DNA of 64,000 nt from an uncultured Clostridia bacterium (GCA_937892115.1 CALAUI010000006.1:124001-188000); one strand, 5' to 3'; shown: positions 53,000-62,195, counted from the first letter of the stretch. Notes: generated by a model not told the origin, from the sequence alone. Numbers and translations: made by a program.

Positions 53000-54286
53000 T
53001 TATTCTTTAATAAAATCGTCAATATTCTTTTCCATCAAATCAAAGAATTTTCCGATTATTTTTTTATCTTCATCGTTACCTCGGCAACAGATGGAAAGCG
53101 TTGTTTCGTTTCTTATTGTTGTGGCCGAAAGGAGGATAAACGGCTTATATTTAACGGCGCCGCTCATAAATCCGGAAATCGGCTCGTGACCTTCAAGAGC
53201 AAGCTTATCAACCTCAAGTATGCCGATATTGCTCATAGCAATAAGCGGATTTGAATAACCGATTTTGATTATTTCTTCACTTGCCGCATGAGGCATGATT
53301 TTATAACCGAGGGACAAAAGGGGAAGACCGTAAAGTCCCATATATTTATCCTGCTTGAACTGATTGCAGCTTCTTACAACATATTGAAGAGTTTCAAAGA
53401 TATCTCTTCCGAGCTCGGGAATCTTGCATTGCATCCACGCGGTATGGTTTGTATATCCCATATCGGAATTGTCCTTGATATGTCTTCTCAGGTCAATAGC
53501 ACATGAAATACTTACGCTTTCAGATTTTTCAAATCCGGCAAGCTCATATAAGCTGTAAAAATATGCTGCCGTGAGCATATCGTTAATTGTTGCACCGTGT
53601 TTTTTACCAACTGCTTTCAGACTCATCATCTTATCGGCAGGTATGACTTTCCTTGCAATGAACGATTTGTCATCCGGCTTACTTTCGGTAAGAGGGAATC
53701 TGTGGTTATCCTTTTTGTTAATGTTTTTATACAGATTCTGTGCGGCTTTCTGATCTTTGGGTGAAAAGTCATTATAGACCTCTGTATAACTTCTGGAGCC
53801 GCTTCTTATATCAAGCGGACTGATTTTATTCTGCACGTAGTCGTTATAGTTTCTGCAGAAATCCTTAAGCCAGTATTTGAAGTCGCCCCCGTCCATACAC
53901 ATATGGTTTTCAACTATGCAGAGAGTGGATTTTCCGCTGTGATTGAAAACGCAGAATTTCATCTGAAGGTCGCCTTCGGGAGGAAGATACTGAGTAAGGA
54001 ATTCATCAACCTCTTCCCTCAGATTTTCTTCGCTGACATTTTCAATTTGCAGAACGTCGTCAACGGTGTATTTGTTTACCTTCCAGTATGGAGAAATATG
54101 ATTGTCTGTAAAGCTTGAATGAAGAATAGGGTCCTTTTCAAAGAAACATACAATAACGGTTTTGAGGGCTTCTATATTTATTTCATAATCATATTCAAGC
54201 TCAACATGAACCATTCTGTCGTTGAAATCACGGAAGAGATAATGCATTTTATCCCAAAGCTCAGCTTTCAGTTTTCTCTGTTCCAT
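53000..54286 (-). CDS. Condensation-fold acyltransferase (CAT-like superfamily), unknown product
   Basis: 428 aa. The HxxxDG motif of the chloramphenicol-acetyltransferase/condensation/PapA superfamily is present as His128-MCM-Asp132-Gly133 (ENHMCMDGG). The fold's two lobes are evident, with a central KKHGATINDMLTAAYFYSL helix and a late MSNIGILE strand. There is no carrier domain or adenylation domain nearby, so a free-standing acyl- or acetyltransferase (PapA- or alcohol-acetyltransferase-like) is likely rather than an NRPS part. GAGGAGGATG precedes the ATG, inside the end of the upstream membrane-protein gene (19 bp overlap). Confidence 0.75.
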   Translation of the reverse strand: MEQRKLKAELWDKMHYLFRDFNDRMVHVELEYDYEINIEALKTVIVCFFEKDPILHSSFTDNHISPYWKVNKYTVDDVLQIENVSEENLREEVDEFLTQYLPPEGDLQMKFCVFNHSGKSTLCIVENHMCMDGGDFKYWLKDFCRNYNDYVQNKISPLDIRSGSRSYTEVYNDFSPKDQKAAQNLYKNINKKDNHRFPLTESKPDDKSFIARKVIPADKMMSLKAVGKKHGATINDMLTAAYFYSLYELAGFEKSESVSISCAIDLRRHIKDNSDMGYTNHTAWMQCKIPELGRDIFETLQYVVRSCNQFKQDKYMGLYGLPLLSLGYKIMPHAASEEIIKIGYSNPLIAMSNIGILEVDKLALEGHEPISGFMSGAVKYKPFILLSATTIRNETTLSICCRGNDEDKKIIGKFFDLMEKNIDDFIKE

Positions 54287-55089
54287 TCATCATCCTCCTC
54301 AAAATATTCCGAATCCTTGTTCTTATAGTAAATTCTCAATCTGATATAAATTGCCATTAACACAAATACAAGTGATAAAGGAATGATAATCCATCCCGGA
54401 TGCCATTCTATTATCCTTAAGCCGCTCAGGACGATATATATCATCGTAAAGAAGGGTGTGATATAGAGAATCTGGAATATGGATGCAAATCTGTCACCGA
54501 TTTTACTGACGTAGATACCGTCTGCTATAAATCCTGCCATGACCGCAAATATAAAAACTACCCACGAAGCGGGAACGGAAAATAAGACCTGCAGCGTCGT
54601 AAATACGGGCAGCGCTAAAGCAAAAATACATAAATACAGCAGAACTCTCGTAAATTCGCGGATTAGAAGCGGCTTGCTCTGAAGATTAACAATAAAGTAA
54701 ATACAAAGATAAGCGATATAAAGGGAAACGCCGTTCACGATTATAAGCCATGTTCTGTTCCACATACCTGAAATAAAGCTGACAAGAAGGAACAGAGAAA
54801 TTACAAGCAAAAAGTAAACGCACGAACCTATTATATTCATTATAACAGATTGTTTAATTTTCTTTTTGTGATTATATTCTCTTTCCGATTCTTCAAATTC
54901 CGATTTAATATCGGAATGTTCACTGATAATGAGATCTTCGATAACATTTTCGTCGGTAATACCCGCATGAGTGATTTCGTTTGCCCTTTCGGTTACTTTA
55001 TCAATCAACATCTGCTTATATTTGTAAGCTCTTCCGGAGTCGGGGATAACGGCAAATGAATCATTGATATAATCCATTACTTTTTTCAT
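54268..55089 (-). CDS. Six-helix membrane protein with soluble N-terminal helical domain
   Basis: 273 aa. The first about 75 residues are soluble and helical, resembling the permease-prefix/HAAS-type domains of clostridial membrane proteins (YKQMLIDKVTERANEI, EDLIISEHSDI). They are followed by about six transmembrane helices (residues 78-250) and an acidic tail with EEDDEW. AAAGGTG lies upstream of the ATG. Its stop overlaps the acyltransferase gene by 19 bp, so the two are made together. No catalytic motif is visible; a membrane partner or scaffold for the acyltransferase is possible (inference). Confidence 0.65.
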   Translation of the reverse strand: MKKVMDYINDSFAVIPDSGRAYKYKQMLIDKVTERANEITHAGITDENVIEDLIISEHSDIKSEFEESEREYNHKKKIKQSVIMNIIGSCVYFLLVISLFLLVSFISGMWNRTWLIIVNGVSLYIAYLCIYFIVNLQSKPLLIREFTRVLLYLCIFALALPVFTTLQVLFSVPASWVVFIFAVMAGFIADGIYVSKIGDRFASIFQILYITPFFTMIYIVLSGLRIIEWHPGWIIIPLSLVFVLMAIYIRLRIYYKNKDSEYFEEDDEWNREN

Positions 55090-55171
55090 TTTTTTACACC
55101 TTTCCTTGAAATTGTGATGATAATATCATATAAATATTAACAAAAAAAGAACATAATTCAAATAAATATCT

Positions 55172-55212
55172 TATAATTCACAGTGTTAGCACTCGCAGGC
55201 AAAGAGTGCCAA
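55172..55212 (+). promoter_or_regulatory. Promoter -10 and CIRCE operator (HrcA) upstream of htpG
   Basis: TATAAT at 55172-55177 is followed 8 bp later by TTAGCACTC (55186-55194), a 9 bp spacer and GAGTGCCAA (55204-55212). The CIRCE consensus is TTAGCACTC-N9-GAGTGCTAA, so there is one mismatch. The operator covers the expected start site. HrcA should repress this promoter at low temperature and release it on heat shock. The -35 box is weak. Confidence 0.9.
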
Positions 55213-55300
55213 TATTAACACTTTGTTCATATTTATTTAACAAATAACAGAAATTTCTGATTTATAATTAAGCCACTATTTTGAAAGAAGGCAAATTGTA

Positions 55301-57190
55301 ATGAAGAAAAAGCAATTCAAATCCGAATCAAAGCGTCTGATGGACCTTATGATAAACTCAATATATACTCATAAAGAGATATTCCTCAGAGAAATAATAT
55401 CAAATTCATCCGATGCTCTTGATAAATTATACTTTAAGTCACTTACCGATTCAAGCATTAACCTGAATTCCGATGATTTTGTTATCCGTATTGAATTGGA
55501 TAAAGATAACAGAACGATTAAAGTTATTGATAACGGATGCGGTATGACCGAAGAAGAACTTGATAATAATCTCGGTACGATCGCAAAGAGCGGCTCTCTT
55601 GCATTCAAAAATGAAAATGAAAAAGCTGACGGTGTTGATATTATAGGTCAGTTCGGTGTCGGTTTTTATTCCTCATTTATGGTCAGCAAAAAGGTAACGG
55701 TAGATACAAAGCCGTACGGCAGCGAGAAGGCATATCATTGGGAGTCGGAAGGCGTTGACGGATATACCGTTACCGAGTCCGATAAATCCGATTTCGGTAC
55801 AGTTGTTACAATGTATCTCAAGGATGATACCGACGATGATAATTACAGCGAATACCTTGACGAATATACCGTTTCATCTCTTATAAAAAAGTATTCCGAT
55901 TACATCCGTCATCCCATTATGATGGACTTCGTTACTTCAAAAAAGGTTGAAGGCGAAGAAGATAAATATGAAGACGTAGTAGAAACCAGAACGGTTAACA
56001 GCAGAATTCCTCTCTGGAAAAAGAATAAAAACGAAGTTACCGACGAAGAGTATAATAACTTCTATAAAGAAAAGTTTTATGATTATGAGGACCCGCTCAA
56101 GGTTATTCATACAAGTGTTGAGGGAAATGCAACATATAAAGCACTTATGTATATCCCTGCTCACGCTCCTTTCAATTATTATACAAAGGATTATGAAAAA
56201 GGACTTCAGCTTTATTCTAAAGGTGTACTGATTTCCGATAAATGCTCTGATTTATTGCCTGATTATTTCAGCTTTGTCAGAGGATTGGTAGACAGCGAGG
56301 ATTTGACGCTTAATATCAGCCGCGAAATGCTCCAGCACGATTCTCAATTAAAGCTTATCGCCAAAACCGTTGAAAAGAAGATTAAATCAGAGCTTGAGAA
56401 AATGCTGAAAAACGAAAGAGAAACGTACGAAAAATTCTTTGATGCATTCGGCGTTCAGCTTAAATTCGGCTGTTATAATATGTATGGGCTGAACAAGGAT
56501 ATGCTTCAGGATTTGCTTCTGTTTACCTCATCGCTTGATGAAAAGCCGGTTACTCTTTCCGAATATACCGAAAGATTAAAGGAAGACGATAAAAAGATAT
56601 ATTACGTCTGTGGTGAAACGCTTGAAAAAATCAAGATGCTTCCTCAGTTTGAATCGGCAACAGAAAAGAATCTTGAGGTGCTGATGCTTACGGATTATGT
56701 TGATGAATTCGTAATTAAAACAATAGGGGAATATAGCGGTAAAGAGTTTGTTAATATCTGTGATGAGGACTTTGATACTTCATCGGACGAGGAAAAATCC
56801 GCTCTTGAAAAACTCAACGGTGATTCGGCAGATTTATTTAATGAGATGAAGAATGCAATCGGTGATGAAGTTTCATCAGTCAGATTTACAAATAAGCTTG
56901 CCGGTCATCCGGTCTGCCTCGGTACCGAAGGAGAAATTTCACTTGATATGGAAAAAACTCTTAATTCAATGCCGGGCGTAGGCGATAATAAAGTAAAGGC
57001 AAAGCTTGTACTTGAAATAAATTCGGAGCATGCAGTAGCTGACAAGATAAGAGAGCTTTATGATAACGATAAAGATACTCTTGCAAAATACTCTAAGCTT
57101 TTATTCAGTGAAGCGTGTCTGATTGCGGGTAAATCCGTTTCCGATCCTGCAGAACACAGCAGACTTGTTTGTGAACTGATGACAAAATAA
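55301..57190 (+). CDS. htpG: Molecular chaperone HtpG (Hsp90)
   Basis: 629 aa. The GHKL ATPase domain has all landmarks: LREIISNSSDALDKL (about 29-43), DNGCGMT (about 79-85), LGTIAKSG, GQFGVGFYSSF (about 114-124) and GTVVTMYL. The middle domain has RGLVDSEDLTLNISREMLQHD, and the C-terminal dimerisation domain follows. It is an ATP-dependent chaperone of the cytoplasm. GAAAGAAGG lies about ten bases before the ATG. Unlike the Bacillus subtilis gene, which as I recall is HrcA-independent, this one has a CIRCE operator about 90 bp upstream. Monocistronic. Confidence 0.96.
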   Translation: MKKKQFKSESKRLMDLMINSIYTHKEIFLREIISNSSDALDKLYFKSLTDSSINLNSDDFVIRIELDKDNRTIKVIDNGCGMTEEELDNNLGTIAKSGSLAFKNENEKADGVDIIGQFGVGFYSSFMVSKKVTVDTKPYGSEKAYHWESEGVDGYTVTESDKSDFGTVVTMYLKDDTDDDNYSEYLDEYTVSSLIKKYSDYIRHPIMMDFVTSKKVEGEEDKYEDVVETRTVNSRIPLWKKNKNEVTDEEYNNFYKEKFYDYEDPLKVIHTSVEGNATYKALMYIPAHAPFNYYTKDYEKGLQLYSKGVLISDKCSDLLPDYFSFVRGLVDSEDLTLNISREMLQHDSQLKLIAKTVEKKIKSELEKMLKNERETYEKFFDAFGVQLKFGCYNMYGLNKDMLQDLLLFTSSLDEKPVTLSEYTERLKEDDKKIYYVCGETLEKIKMLPQFESATEKNLEVLMLTDYVDEFVIKTIGEYSGKEFVNICDEDFDTSSDEEKSALEKLNGDSADLFNEMKNAIGDEVSSVRFTNKLAGHPVCLGTEGEISLDMEKTLNSMPGVGDNKVKAKLVLEINSEHAVADKIRELYDNDKDTLAKYSKLLFSEACLIAGKSVSDPAEHSRLVCELMTK

Positions 57191-57204
57191 TCATGTAATA
57201 AAAC

Positions 57205-57240
57205 GATGCCCTTATCCGTTCGGATAGGGGCATCTTAATT
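57205..57240. terminator. Terminator between convergent htpG and the panE-like gene
   Basis: GATGCCCTTATCC (57205-57217) pairs with GGATAGGGGCATC (57222-57234), with one G-U pair and a GTTC loop, then TTAATTTT. Confidence 0.85.
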
Positions 57241-58254
57241 TTATATCATATTGTCGAAAAGGAGAATGTTCTCTTTGCTGAGAGGAAGAGATCTGTCCTG
57301 TTCTTTCTTGATGATTTCAACGATTTTATCATTGATGGGAGTGGAAATGTTATATTTCTTGCCCCATTCGCATACTACACCGTTAATAGCGTCAACCTCG
57401 CATGCTTTGCCGTTCTTAAGGTCCTGAAGCATTGAAGGAACAAGGTTTCTGTGTTTTTCCATTGCTTTGGGAAGAATAGCAAGAGCAATTTTCTTCTTGA
57501 GGTTATTTTTGTAATAGAAGAGTTTTGTAATATCTTTTCCCTGAACGGGAGCAAATTTAATACCTGCTGCTGTTGCAACGTCAATGCATTCCTTCATGCA
57601 GGCAAGTGCGACCTTTTTGCCGAGTTTGTCGTCAATAACGCTGCCGAAGGTACCGCCCATAACTGTACCGAGGCCTGAGAATGTTGCGTTGATAAGAAGC
57701 TTTGACCATCTTGCTCCTATAAGATTTTCTTCCGTTGAAACAGGGCACATCTTTTCAAGAAGTTCCTTTACCATATTGAACTGCTCGTCGGAAATACCGT
57801 CCATCTTACCCATGTGGAAAGAAAGTGAATCGGGGCTGCTTGTAAGAGTGCTAACACCGGGAGCGGATAAAGTTGCACCCCATTCAACCGTACAACCCAT
57901 TGTGTGGTTTGAACCGACGATTTCAGCGATACCCGGCTCGGGAATACCGTTCTGAAGAGTAACTATAACGCCGTTATCACTCAGGAAATCTTTGAGCATT
58001 GTTACAACTTCCTTGTTGTAAAGCTGCTTTGTCATAAGGAAGATTACGTCGTATTTTCCTTCCATTTCATTGGGGAAAATCGCATTGACGGGAACATTGA
58101 AGTTAACCGTACCGTTGATTGTAGCACCTTTTGAAAGCATTGCTTCAACGTGAGCTTTATTTTTGTTGATAAGCTCAATGTCTACGCCTGCTTTTGTGAG
58201 ATATGCACCGAGAATCGTACCGAGAGAACCTGCACCGTAAATTGCGTATTTCAT
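57241..58254 (-). CDS. 2-Dehydropantoate 2-reductase-like protein
   Basis: 337 aa. It begins with the NADP-binding GAGSLG (about 7-12) of the ApbA/PanE family. The middle has FLMTKQLYNKEV and TLQNGIPEPGIAEIVG, in which the Lys and Asn-Gly motif are characteristic. The helical C-terminal domain has RWSKLLINATFSGLGTVM and ends about 20 residues longer than PanE from well-studied bacteria. Pantoate synthesis is possible, but many family members act on other keto acids and no pantothenate genes are nearby. AAGGAGG precedes the ATG; it is last in the operon, 12 bp after guaB. Confidence 0.82.
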   Translation of the reverse strand: MKYAIYGAGSLGTILGAYLTKAGVDIELINKNKAHVEAMLSKGATINGTVNFNVPVNAIFPNEMEGKYDVIFLMTKQLYNKEVVTMLKDFLSDNGVIVTLQNGIPEPGIAEIVGSNHTMGCTVEWGATLSAPGVSTLTSSPDSLSFHMGKMDGISDEQFNMVKELLEKMCPVSTEENLIGARWSKLLINATFSGLGTVMGGTFGSVIDDKLGKKVALACMKECIDVATAAGIKFAPVQGKDITKLFYYKNNLKKKIALAILPKAMEKHRNLVPSMLQDLKNGKACEVDAINGVVCEWGKKYNISTPINDKIVEIIKKEQDRSLPLSKENILLFDNMI

Positions 58255-58266
58255 AATTTTTCCTCC

Positions 58267-59775
58267 TTATCTTCCTGTCGTAGTTGTTGATTTGAGTATT
58301 ACGTCATGATAGCCGCCTTCAACGATACTTGTTGATGAAACTACCGTAAGCTTTGCGTTTTTCTGCAAATCGGGAATATTTATTACACCGCAGTTACACA
58401 TTGTTGATTTAACTTTATAAAGACTCTTGGCGACGTTTTCGCTGAGGGGACCTGCGTAAGTAACGTATGAGTCAACGCCTTCCTCAAAGCTGAGCTTTGC
58501 TTTGCCGCCGAGGTCATATCTCTGCCAGTTTCTTGCTCTGTTTGAGCCTTCACCCCAGTATTCTTTGACGTAAACGCCATTTACCATTATACGGGCTGTG
58601 GGACTTTCATCAAATCTTGCAAAATATCTGCCGAGCATAAGGAAATCAGCACCCATTGCAAGAGCGAGAGTCATGTGATAATCGTGAACTATACCGCCGT
58701 CGGAACATACGGGAACGTAAATACCCGTTTCCTTGAAGTATTCATCTCTTGCGGCGGCAACCTCAATAAGAGCTGTTGCCTGTCCTCTGCCTATACCCTT
58801 TGTTTCGCGGGTAATACAGATTGAGCCGCCGCCGATACCGACCTTAACGAAATCGGCACCTGCTTTTGCAAGGAAAAGGAAACCGTCTCTGTCTACTACG
58901 TTACCGGCACCGATTTTAACGGTGTCACCGTATTTTTCTCTGACAAATTTAATGGTGTTTTCCTGCCATACGGTATATCCTTCTGATGAGTCTATGCAGA
59001 GAACGTCAGCACCTGCATCAACAAGAGCGGGGATTCTGTCGGCATAGTCTCTTGTATTGACACCTGCACCTACAACGTAGCTCTTATTTTTGTCAAGAAG
59101 TTCGTCGGGCTTTTCTTTATGCTGTGAATAGTCTTTTCTGAAGACAAAATACAGGAGATTTCCGTTTTTATCTATAATGGGAAGAGAATTCAGTTTGTTT
59201 TCCCAGATTATATCGTTAGCTTCCTTAAGGGATGTGTTTTCACCTGCAACTACAAGCTTATCAATGGGAGTCATGAAATCTGCTACTTTTTCGTCAAGAG
59301 ACATTCTGCTGACTCTGTAATCTCTGCTTGTAACAACACCGAGAAGCTTGCCGTTTGAAGTACCGTTTTCGGTAACCGCCATTGTGTTATGACCGTTTTC
59401 TTCTACAAGTTCAAGTACGTGTTCAAGTGTATCTTCCGGCTTGAGATTGGAATCGCTTACTACAAATCCTGCTTTATATCCCTTTACTCGCGCAACCATT
59501 GCGGCTTCATCTTCAATTGACTGATTGCCGTAGATGAATGAAATACCGCCTTCTTTTGCAAGAGCGATAGCAAGTGTATCATTTGATACAGACTGCATAA
59601 TTGCAGAGGTGAGGGGAATATTCAGTGTAATCGGACATTCCTCTTCTCCCTTTCTGTATTTAACGAGAGGAGTTTTAAGAGAAACGTTTGCGGGAATGCA
59701 CTCCTTTGATGTGTAACCGGGAACAAGAAGGTACTCACTGAACGTTCTTGAGGGCTCCTGATAATAGTATGCCAT
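58267..59775 (-). CDS. guaB: IMP dehydrogenase, trichomonad-like type
   Basis: 502 aa. The catalytic TIM barrel is interrupted by two CBS domains (about 115-220). The active-site loop is GIGGGSICIT (314-322) with the catalytic Cys320; SDGGIV, MLGRYFARF and YWGEGSNRARNWQRYDLGGK form the IMP and flap regions. It converts IMP to XMP, the committed step to GMP. The whole protein closely follows my recollection of Tritrichomonas foetus IMPDH (503 aa, Cys319), including the start and end. This is a distinct subfamily from typical Firmicute GuaB of about 485 aa. AAAGGAGATG lies upstream. Confidence 0.93.
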   Translation of the reverse strand: MAYYYQEPSRTFSEYLLVPGYTSKECIPANVSLKTPLVKYRKGEEECPITLNIPLTSAIMQSVSNDTLAIALAKEGGISFIYGNQSIEDEAAMVARVKGYKAGFVVSDSNLKPEDTLEHVLELVEENGHNTMAVTENGTSNGKLLGVVTSRDYRVSRMSLDEKVADFMTPIDKLVVAGENTSLKEANDIIWENKLNSLPIIDKNGNLLYFVFRKDYSQHKEKPDELLDKNKSYVVGAGVNTRDYADRIPALVDAGADVLCIDSSEGYTVWQENTIKFVREKYGDTVKIGAGNVVDRDGFLFLAKAGADFVKVGIGGGSICITRETKGIGRGQATALIEVAAARDEYFKETGIYVPVCSDGGIVHDYHMTLALAMGADFLMLGRYFARFDESPTARIMVNGVYVKEYWGEGSNRARNWQRYDLGGKAKLSFEEGVDSYVTYAGPLSENVAKSLYKVKSTMCNCGVINIPDLQKNAKLTVVSSTSIVEGGYHDVILKSTTTTGR

Positions 59776-59806
59776 ATGAAATCACATCTCCTTTGATGAT
59801 ATTATA

Positions 59807-60850
59807 TTAGTCAAAATAAATTGTTTTTCCTGTTTTTGCCGATTCATAAACGGCGTTGATGATTCTTACGCTCTTGATAGCTTCCATAGGAAGAACCTGA
59901 GGATCTCTCTTTTCAAGAACTGCGGAAATTATATCTTCCACTACCGAATTATGACCGAGGCAAAGAGTGGGGTCAAGTGCAGCAGCTGCGGCATTACCGG
60001 TATATTTAGCAAGCATTTCAGCTTCTTCGTTTTCGTCGGCATCTTCAAATATCCAGAGCATAAGTTTATCCTGGTTTGCTTCCATTGAACCCTTGGTGCC
60101 GTATACTCTTATATCGGTTGTAAGTCCGGGATAAGCGCAGGTTGTACTGATAAACGTACAGATTGCACCGGATTTGAATTTGATAATAGAAGCGGTAAAG
60201 TCTTCTGTATCAATTTTATGATTATAAATAGCAGTCTGTGACGTAACGCTTTCAACTTCGCTGTTCATAAGCCACTGCATAAGGTCAACGGTGTGAACTG
60301 CCTGATTCATAAGAGATCCGCCGCCGTCCATTTCCCAGGTGCCTCTCCAGCCGCCGTTATCGTAATATTCCTGAGTTCTGTACCATTTGACTGCAAAATC
60401 ACCGAAAAGCACCTTTCCGATTCTGCCGTTGAGTATCTGCTCACGCATAAGAGGCATATCGGGATTATTTCTGTTCTGATGAACTACACCTGCAATAAGA
60501 CCGGTTTCCTGTCTGGCCTTTTCGATTTTAAGCGCCTGCTTAACTGTAATATCAACGGGCTTTTCAACAAGCACGTTTTTACCTGCATAAAGTGCCTTGC
60601 ACGCAAAATCAGCGTGCATACCGCTGGGAACGGCGATACTTACTACGTCAATGTCGGGATTTTTAAGCATCTCATCAAAATCCGTGTAAGTGATTACGCC
60701 GGGGTAATCCTCCTTTGCCTTATCCAGCTTTTCTTGAATCAGATCGCATACTGCAATCAGATCTGCATTTTTGCTGTTGAAAGCGGCTTTGGCATGGCTC
60801 TTTCCTACACCGAGACCGACAACTGCATATCCTACTTTATTATTTTTCAT
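59807..60850 (-). CDS. Gfo/Idh/MocA family oxidoreductase
   Basis: 347 aa. The N-terminal Rossmann domain has VGLGVGKSHAKA (about 11-22) and AVCD, and the family EKP motif is VLVEKPVD (about 93-100). HQNRNNPDM and GGGSLMNQAVHTVDLMQW (about 176-193) in the C-terminal domain carry the substrate-binding His. NAD(P)-dependent oxidation of a sugar or inositol-type substrate is typical, but the substrate is unknown. It lies in an operon of nucleotide and folate genes, 9 bp after dfrA with GAGGTG before the ATG, which gives no clue to the reaction. Confidence 0.85.
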   Translation of the reverse strand: MKNNKVGYAVVGLGVGKSHAKAAFNSKNADLIAVCDLIQEKLDKAKEDYPGVITYTDFDEMLKNPDIDVVSIAVPSGMHADFACKALYAGKNVLVEKPVDITVKQALKIEKARQETGLIAGVVHQNRNNPDMPLMREQILNGRIGKVLFGDFAVKWYRTQEYYDNGGWRGTWEMDGGGSLMNQAVHTVDLMQWLMNSEVESVTSQTAIYNHKIDTEDFTASIIKFKSGAICTFISTTCAYPGLTTDIRVYGTKGSMEANQDKLMLWIFEDADENEEAEMLAKYTGNAAAAALDPTLCLGHNSVVEDIISAVLEKRDPQVLPMEAIKSVRIINAVYESAKTGKTIYFD

Positions 60851-60859
60851 TACAGCACC

Positions 60860-61354
60860 TCAATCCTGAATGTTTTTATATTTTGTGAATTTATATCTGA
60901 GACCTTTGGATTCAAAGGTTTCTCCTTCCTTGACCATCATCCAGCTTTCGTCTTCATCAAGATTCGGGAAGAATTTATCCGCTTCTCTTGATGAATCCAC
61001 TTTGGTAACGTAAACGGTATCACAGTAGGGGAGAAGCTGAGCATAAACGGAAGCACCGCCGATTACGTAAACTGTGTCTGTATCATATCTCTTGAGCACT
61101 TCAAACAGTTCCTCAATCGAGCCGACAAGTATTACTCCGTCTTTTTTAAATTCCTTATCGTCGCATAAAACGATATTTACTCTGTCTTTGAGCGGCTCGC
61201 TTTTGGGAAATGAAAGCAGTGTTGCAAGACCCATAACAACAACATTTCCGACTGTTTTTTCTTTGAAGAATTTCATATCTTCGGGAATATGGTAAAGTAA
61301 TTCGTTTGATTTGCCTATTCCCCAGTTATTATCAACGCATACTATTTCTTTCAT
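60860..61354 (-). CDS. dfrA: Dihydrofolate reductase
   Basis: 164 aa. WGIGKSNELLYHIPEDMKFFK (about 11-31) includes the catalytic acid Asp26, and VIGGASVYAQLLPYCDTVYVTKV (about 96-118) is the usual NADPH/central motif. The N-terminus is slightly short. The NADPH 2'-phosphate loop, MGRxT in most DHFRs, reads MGLAT (41-45), so the arginine is missing. It reduces dihydrofolate to tetrahydrofolate, recycling the product of thyA, which is 10 bp upstream. AGAGGT precedes the ATG. Confidence 0.9.
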   Translation of the reverse strand: MKEIVCVDNNWGIGKSNELLYHIPEDMKFFKEKTVGNVVVMGLATLLSFPKSEPLKDRVNIVLCDDKEFKKDGVILVGSIEELFEVLKRYDTDTVYVIGGASVYAQLLPYCDTVYVTKVDSSREADKFFPNLDEDESWMMVKEGETFESKGLRYKFTKYKNIQD

Positions 61355-61364
61355 ATCTGACCTC

Positions 61365-62195
61365 TTATACCGCTACGGGGATTTTTGTTGTAAATTCGTG
61401 GTACTGATAATTATTGACCGAGAAGCTGTCTTTTGTAAATTCGTAGAAATTCGTTATCGATTTATCAAGCGTGACCTCGGGAGCGTCAAAAGGCTTGCGG
61501 GTAATCAGCTCTTCTACAATCGGAATATGTCTGTCATAAATATGAGCATCAGCAATAACGTGAACAAACTCGCCCGGCTCAAGACCGCTTATCTGTGCCA
61601 TCATACACGTCAGCGCGGAATACTGAGCTACATTCCAGATGTTTGCGGCAAGCATATCCTGAGACCTCTGATTGAGTATGGCATTCAGTTTGTTACCGGT
61701 TACGTTGAATGTCATACCGTAAGCGCATGGATAAAGTGCCATTTCACTCAAATCCTGATGAACATAAATATTCGTCATGATTCTTCTGCTTGCAGGATTG
61801 TTTTTAAGATCCCAGATTACTTTATCAACCTGGTCCATATCTCCCTCGGGATAATGATGCTTTACGCCGAGCTGATAGCCGTATGCTTTACCGATGGAGC
61901 CGTTTTCGTCTGCCCAGGCATCCCATACGTGAGAGGATAAATCCTTAACGTTATTTGATTTCTTTTGCCATATCCAGAGAAGCTCATCAACTGCACTCTT
62001 AAGGAAAGTTTTTCTAAGAGTAAGCATGGGAAATTCTTTGCTCAGGTCATATCTGTTGACTACACAGAATTTTTTAATCGTATGAGCGGGAGTGCCGTCA
62101 TCCCATCTGGGTCTTACTTCTCTGTCGGTATCGTAAATACCGTTTTGAAGAATGTCTTTGCAGGTCGCGATAAATATTTCGTCAGCGTAGCTCAT
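61365..62195 (-). CDS. thyA: Thymidylate synthase (ThyA)
   Basis: 276 aa folate-dependent enzyme converting dUMP to dTMP. The N-terminal Arg is in DREVRPRW, and the tight FPMLTLRKTFLKSAVDELLW matches the family. The catalytic cysteine is in ALYPCAYGM, where the usual H after C is replaced by A, as in some Firmicute forms. QRSQDMLAANIWNVAQYSAL and HVIADAHIYDRH complete the dUMP/folate site. GGAGGT precedes the ATG, and its 5' end overlaps the upstream kinase gene by 14 bp. Confidence 0.93.
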   Translation of the reverse strand: MSYADEIFIATCKDILQNGIYDTDREVRPRWDDGTPAHTIKKFCVVNRYDLSKEFPMLTLRKTFLKSAVDELLWIWQKKSNNVKDLSSHVWDAWADENGSIGKAYGYQLGVKHHYPEGDMDQVDKVIWDLKNNPASRRIMTNIYVHQDLSEMALYPCAYGMTFNVTGNKLNAILNQRSQDMLAANIWNVAQYSALTCMMAQISGLEPGEFVHVIADAHIYDRHIPIVEELITRKPFDAPEVTLDKSITNFYEFTKDSFSVNNYQYHEFTTKIPVAV

